A stretch of 64,000 nucleotides of DNA. Source: Folioceros fuciformis (taxonomy: Eukaryota > Anthocerotophyta > Anthocerotopsida > Anthocerotales). Position numbers and translations under genes: made by a program. Below, in pieces: positions 59,332 to 64,000 of this stretch. The notes beneath the pieces were generated by a model that was not told the DNA's origin, did no database searches, and worked only from the letters and a program-made list of their open reading frames with translations. Every line of letters starts with the position of its first letter. Position 1 is the stretch's first letter. The stretch spans positions 50,229 to 114,228 of the forward strand of contig JBNGIO010005921.1 of assembly GCA_049999805.1 (NCBI GenBank). Direction: 5' to 3'.

Positions 59332-62013
59332 ATGGGAGTTCCACGTCAGATTGATGGAATGAAATCGATGTGTTTCATACCTGGGGTGAGTGATTTCACG
59401 CTGCACGGGAGTGGGCCATGGAAGCGGGTGTCGCGTTTCCCGGGCCTGGCTACGGCACTCACAGTGGTCGCTGCTGGAGCTGCAATTCTTGCCTTGAGAT
59501 ACACAGGTCATTCGGGTCGTGTTGCGTCTGTCTGCACTCCCTTGAGTTGGAGGTGGTACAGTTCCACGGTGGAGGAGCTGGGAGTGCCTGGACTCAAGAA
59601 CCCTGGCAACAGATGCTTTCTCAACGTCGTCCTGCAGGCATGATGCATGGCCGGAGGCTGGTGCTACAATTGAGATTGCATGCTTGCGGATAGGAGGTCA
59701 CTGATTGGTGTCTTGTTTTTTGGCAGGCATTGGCAAGCTCTGAGGAGTTCATATCCTTTCTGGCACTCGATTGCCGGTTAGCTAGGCGGATTGACTGTAG
59801 CCTGTCTTTGGCAGCACCTTTGCTAGAACTTCTAACTGGTCGGTGAATTTGTGGATGCATTGTGGCAGCAGGCAAACCGAACTGGTCTGTTCATTTGTGT
59901 GTGTGTTGCAATGACAGAGCTCTCCGCAACGACATCTGAACGTACGGTGGCAGACTCTCGTGTTGTGATGCGCATTCTCGAAGATTATTCGAGGGGTTTC
60001 GATCTTAGTCGGCAGCAGGTATGTGCTCGCGTGATGACTTTCAAGGGTCGTTCGTATGTCAGGTGCTTTGGTCGAGCTGAAGGTGATCTCAATGAATGAT
60101 GTGGAGTGCTTTGCAGGACGCTGCAGAGTTCCTTAATCGTCTGGCAGAACTGCTGAAAACAGAGCGTAATACCTTCTTTCAGAAACTACAACCCGATGTG
60201 GACTCGTTTGCAAATGTTCCGCTCATAGCCAGTGATGCGGATCCAAGTGCACGACGTCGTAGAGTCACGTCTGAGGACAGTAAGAGGCAGAGGTTGCCTT
60301 GTCCACTGGAGGGAAGAACTCAGAGTTTGATGTCCTGCCAAGAGTGTGATCACAAGGTTGCAAGATGTGCAGGACCACAGTGTGCTTTCCTTGGATGTTC
60401 AGTGCATCTTCTCAGAAAAAACGTGCAGAATATTCAACATCTTGTCCTTGTCTGACGTTGCCCATGCAGTTCCCGAGTAATTTGGAAGGTTTCATCAGCA
60501 TCCCCCTTGCACTTCCAAGCCAGAGTGGAATCGTTGTGAGTATTCTGATGCTTTGCCCTCTAAGAGGAGTCATTCCTCGTTACCATAGGCGATCCATTTA
60601 CATCATCAATGGTTGCAGATGGAAGGATGTGATATCCGTCGTTGTCTCAACCAGTACACATCAATTGAGGTGGTTTCTGACGTTACATGCATTCGGTGTA
60701 CACACCGAGCTTCAGCACAACTCCAGCAGGAGCATGGGTTTCTCAAACAGCTTGTAGGTAGTTAGTTTCTGCTTCCCCGATGATATTTGCAGTTTAACTG
60801 AAGCTTGTGCTGTTCATTGACTGTGCTCATCGACCGCTGACAGATACGAGGATGTAGTTTGGATGATGAGTGCCAGTGTAAGGATGTCACAGTTCAAATG
60901 GGAGGAACATGGAGGAAGGTGAATACACAGGTTCATAGACGCCTCATGATAGCATGTGCTCCAAAGGTGATGCCCATAATGCATAACCCTGTCCTCACAC
61001 ATACTTAATATGCCCATCCTTCTCTGGGGTCTCATCTTGGCCTTAAGAGGAATTGATCCGAGTTTCTGTGACTGCAATTGTTAGGTATCCAATTGTCCTA
61101 GGCCCTGTCAAACGGGGCTCATCTTAAAGTGGTGCTAACAGATGACTGAGTTGTACCTCCTTTGGAAGTGACTGATGCTGTGCATCCTTGAGCTGTGCAG
61201 GTTTTGTGTCTTCAAATTCCTCGAGCAAGGTGTAGCAATTCTGACGATGGTTATGCACGACCGCGAAAATTGAAGGTTGGTGATGACATTCCAGCTGGTT
61301 TGGGTCATGACACTGGAGTTTTCTCTTTGGGACGTCTGGGCTCTTCGAACTCAGGCTGATGTCATGGGTTTGGGACGACCTTGTGCCAAGATCAGTATGA
61401 TGCTGACGTCAAGATCTATATGTAGGGTCATGTTAAATTCCCAACATTCCTGGACCTGTCCCGATACATGATTACATTCGTCCACACAGACAGACAAGGT
61501 GATGCTAATATTCCTCAAATTCTGCTTTTGCTTAGAAGAACTGCGTTTTTCAGTTACTTCTGTGATTCCCCCAGGACCCAATGGTCGCTGCTTCTTGATG
61601 TTTTTTGGGCAACGTTGTCCTGACCCCTAGAAGACACTCCAGCTCGATTCAGTATGCAAGGTGATGGGAATGCTGGTGACCTGGTGGGTCAACCAAGTGC
61701 TACTGGTGGCACGTCGTATGAGAGGGCTACCCCAAGAACCATGTACGAGCTCTTGTCCGTGGTCGAGCATCAAGGTTATGCACCTGATAGTGGCCACTTT
61801 GCGGTCTATCGAAGGGTCAGAATTTCTAAGCCGAAGGGTGACATCCACAGGCTTTCAACACAGCCTCGGGACAGTGGTGAAGTACCTGCATCTGGTCCCC
61901 TGACTGGCTCTGTATGGTTTAAGGTGTCAGACTCTGAGGTGTCCAGAGTTTCTGAAGAGGTTGTCCTGAAGGCTGAGGCTTCGCTCCTCTTCTACCAACA
62001 AATAGCTGATTAG
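59332..62013 (+). CDS. UBP27: ubiquitin-specific protease, UBP27-like
   Basis: Ten exons: 59332-59637, 59727-59838, 59918-60018, 60117-60356, 60470-60532, 60619-60753, 60844-60966, 61201-61275, 61426-61498 and 61643-62013; phases agree, giving 532 aa. N-terminal transmembrane segment LATALTVVAAGAAILALRYT (about residues 42-61), as in UBP27, an outer-mitochondrial-membrane deubiquitinase. The Cys box is VPGLKNPGNRCFLNVVLQAL (catalytic Cys of NRCFLN), the QQDAAEFLNRL box is present, and the His box is HQGYAPDSGHFAVYRRV, followed by FKVSDSEVSRVSEEVV. CxxC pairs (CQEC, CIRC) suggest the USP zinc finger. Intron 1 must begin with GC (cag|gcatga at 59638), because a stop follows in frame. The Cys box differs from the usual LGNTCFMN/LGNNCFLN. 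The N-terminal frame is open further upstream but without an ATG. Confidence 0.9.
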
Positions 62014-62468
62014 AGGGCAATACGCAATCAGCTCTTTAGCTGGTACTCCTTGTAACGTGGCTGTCACCGCCTCTTCTGGATGATGTGATTTGTCAGGTGG
62101 CAGTATCAGCACCCTGCTCAGTCGCAGTGTGAGGCTGATGGAAGATCAGTGAATGAGATAAGGGGCTGATGGGGGGAGATGGAGTGAATCAGACGGAATT
62201 CCCCACGAGAATTATGAAGCTGGCCACTGTGAGTATCCTTCCTTGTCTGGTCTGAATTTTTTGAGTCAGATCTTGCTTCAGAAAGCCCCTAACTCGGTGA
62301 CTAAAACTTGTTGCGACAGCGCCACTGGTAACGCGGGCCTGGACCTTTGGAGCTCGCGCCGTGAAACCATATGTAGTCATTCTAATGTAGAAAACACTGT
62401 AAACCTTATGGCCTAAAGGCACCCCCACTGCTACGTTCTTTGACGCCCTGCGCGTGTTCATGGCTCAC
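62014..62468. other. intergenic; expected last FYVE-SYLF exons not found
   Basis: Between the convergent UBP27-like gene and the FYVE-SYLF pseudogene. I looked for the usual SYLF C-terminal RFYG segment on the minus strand and did not find it. Confidence 0.45.
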
Positions 62469-63960
62469 CGTGTGGCAACTACATTTCCTTCCAGGGAACA
62501 GCCCACAAAGGCTCCTGCGTCATCAAACGCAAGAAATCAAAGGGATGCACTTGTGGTGCTGGATGACGGTAGCTCACCTAACGGGCCTGAACGCTGATGT
62601 CAGAGCAGCCTTTGCTGCAGCTGTAGGTGTAACAGGCAGCTGCACCGCCGTCTCCAGCTCGCACGTCTGCCTCGGCGACTCTAGAGACCCACAAGCCCCA
62701 CTGCTGCACTGAGGCCCGCGCCCATGGAGAGGTGGACGCGTCCTCCAAAGGCCTTTACTACCCGCTTGGTTTGGAGAACGATGATGAAGTCCGTCAGTTC
62801 TCCGCCAACCTGCACTGGATAGAGACAGTTAAGGTACGAGGGAGGCAGGAAGCAGGTGCTGGGCGTGACAGTAGCGTGTTCACCTGGGGTCCCCATCCCA
62901 ACCCGCAGGAGACTATGGCAGACGGTGAAGACCAGGAGCCGTCCACTCTGCGGGCAACCACGAGTCCTGTGTCTACCTTGTAGGTGACAACCACCCCTGC
63001 TTTGATCTTCGTGATGATGGCCAGTCCTTTGGCTCCTCTGAGCACAGAATCAGGTATGGATTTCTCTGGTTCTAGCTTGCCGATCTGTAAAGGTTACAAG
63101 TACGTGAAGAACCGCTCCCGAGAGGAGACCACTGCATTGTAAAGTAGCCTTGAAGGCCAGAAGGTTTTACATCAGTGGGGGATGATGGGAGCATGGAAAA
63201 GAAGTGGCTTGGGAATGGCAGTGCTGGAAGGGAGCAAACTGGGAGCAGCACCTGGTTAGAGTAATAGCGAAGAGTGTTGGTGGCTTTGTAAATCTCTTGC
63301 TGCATTGATAGCCCTAAGGGGCTGTTCACCCAACCCCTCATGCAGCTGGAGTCGGTGACATCGTGAGTGGAAAGCTGCGAAGCGTTGCTCACACTGGTCA
63401 GCCGTGTAGCCTGTATTGGTTCCAACCTCTCATAACAACTATCACAAACTCGTTGAGGATCCCTGGTCAGGAATCTGACAGGCAACAAGCAGCGGGCACT
63501 TGAGCATGAGCGACAGAGGAGGCCCCAACAGAAGAGTGTTGGTGGCTTTCTAAATCTCTTGCTGCATTGATAGCCCTAAGAGGCTGTTCACCCAACCCCT
63601 CATGCAGCTGGAGTCGGTGACATCGTGAGTGGCAAGCTGCGAAGCGTTGCTCACACTGGTCAGCGACGTAGAGCCTGTATTGGTTCCAACCTCTCATAAC
63701 AACTATCACAAACTCGTTGAGGATCCCTGGTCAGGAATCTGACAGGCAACAAGCAGCGGGCACTTGAGCATGAGCGACAGAGGAGGCCCCCACAGAAGCG
63801 TCAATGGTGCCTGCCGCAAGTGAGCGGCCGAAACGACTCACCGCATTGCATACACGCGAAAGCAGCGCTATCAGGCATCCACTGACACGGCCCTGTATCA
63901 AGCAAGACTTTCAAAGCTGAGGAGCACTCATTCATGGCGAGGCTGACCCCTTGCCCTTGC
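62469..63960 (-). pseudogene. FYVE-SYLF (DUF500/Ysc84-like) protein pseudogene
   Basis: Minus-strand remains of a plant FYVE plus SYLF lipid-binding protein. The FYVE part reads WMPDSAAFACMQCGESFRPL, TCGRHH, a TGA stop (63801-63803) where the RHHC cysteine codon belongs, then RFCGGLLCRSC and CLLPVRFLTRDPQRVCDSCY. A 262-bp segment covering the FYVE end and linker is duplicated in tandem, and the upstream copy (63533-63796) has extra stops. SYLF exons 62884-63084 (SIPDSVLRGAKGLAIITKIK) and 62610-62809 (VGGELTDFIIVLQTKRVVKA, LSMGAGLSAAVG) follow. A 4-nt surplus with TAG at 62681-62683 shifts the frame before VAEADVRAGDGG. The exon 62469-62514 (AFVGCSLEGNVVAT) is present, but the usual C-terminal exon with RFYG was not found. 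Confidence 0.85.
63271..63796. repeat. tandem duplication, 262 bp x 2, in the FYVE-SYLF relic
   Basis: Copies start agagtgttggtggcttt at 63271 and 63533 and run through aatctcttgctgcattgata to ttgagcatgagcgacagagg. Near-identical, hence recent. Each encodes the FYVE C-terminus and linker. Confidence 0.95.
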
Positions 63961-64000
63961 CCATGCCCTTTTCCTGTCTATCATCACCATCACCCGCACC

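Overview
The window is nuclear DNA from a land plant, most likely a seedless (bryophyte-grade) lineage. The evidence is plant-specific families (PSK-simulator DUF668, germin-like proteins, PLS-type PPR, TMO5-like bHLH-ACT, ALF4, TAP46, FYVE-SYLF), spliceosomal introns, TTTAGGG repeats and plant transposon relics. Introns are mostly 80-120 bp, which is compact. The species is not determined. Six N runs show a scaffolded draft: five of 100 N and one of 10 N.

Layout. 0-5.4 kb: the 3' part of a PSI-like gene, then a tandem pair of intronless, cysteine-poor germin-like genes. 5.4-17 kb: a gene-poor block with a decayed Ty3/gypsy pol, several minisatellites and a Harbinger transposase pseudogene that carries three internal tandem expansions. 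17-37.9 kb: the gene-dense core. It holds an atypical kinase-like gene, a wrecked PPR gene, FAM32A head-to-head with an Agenet protein, cytosolic malate dehydrogenase, organellar-type uL18, ALF4/glomulin, and TAP46 head-to-head with a TLDc protein. 38-45.6 kb: a long, microsatellite-rich upstream region leading into a bHLH-ACT transcription factor. 46.4-48.3 kb: repeats. 48.8-55.6 kb: the AP-2 mu subunit, a RING protein with SUMO-interaction-like motifs, and a UVR/TPR protein. 55.7-59 kb: tandem and direct repeats. 59.3-62 kb: a UBP27-like deubiquitinase. 62.4-64 kb: a FYVE-SYLF pseudogene with a tandem exon-scale duplication.

Most genes are unrelated housekeeping or signalling genes, as expected in a plant chromosome arm, and I see no gene cluster or operon-like system. 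Ubiquitin/SUMO biology recurs (ALF4, a cullin-RING inhibitor; the RING ligase; UBP27), but nothing suggests coordinated function. The most informative oddities are the repeat-expanded Harbinger relic, the FYVE-SYLF pseudogene, a false assembly gap inside ALF4, and four introns that seem to need GC-AG splice sites. I did not find a convincing new biological system.
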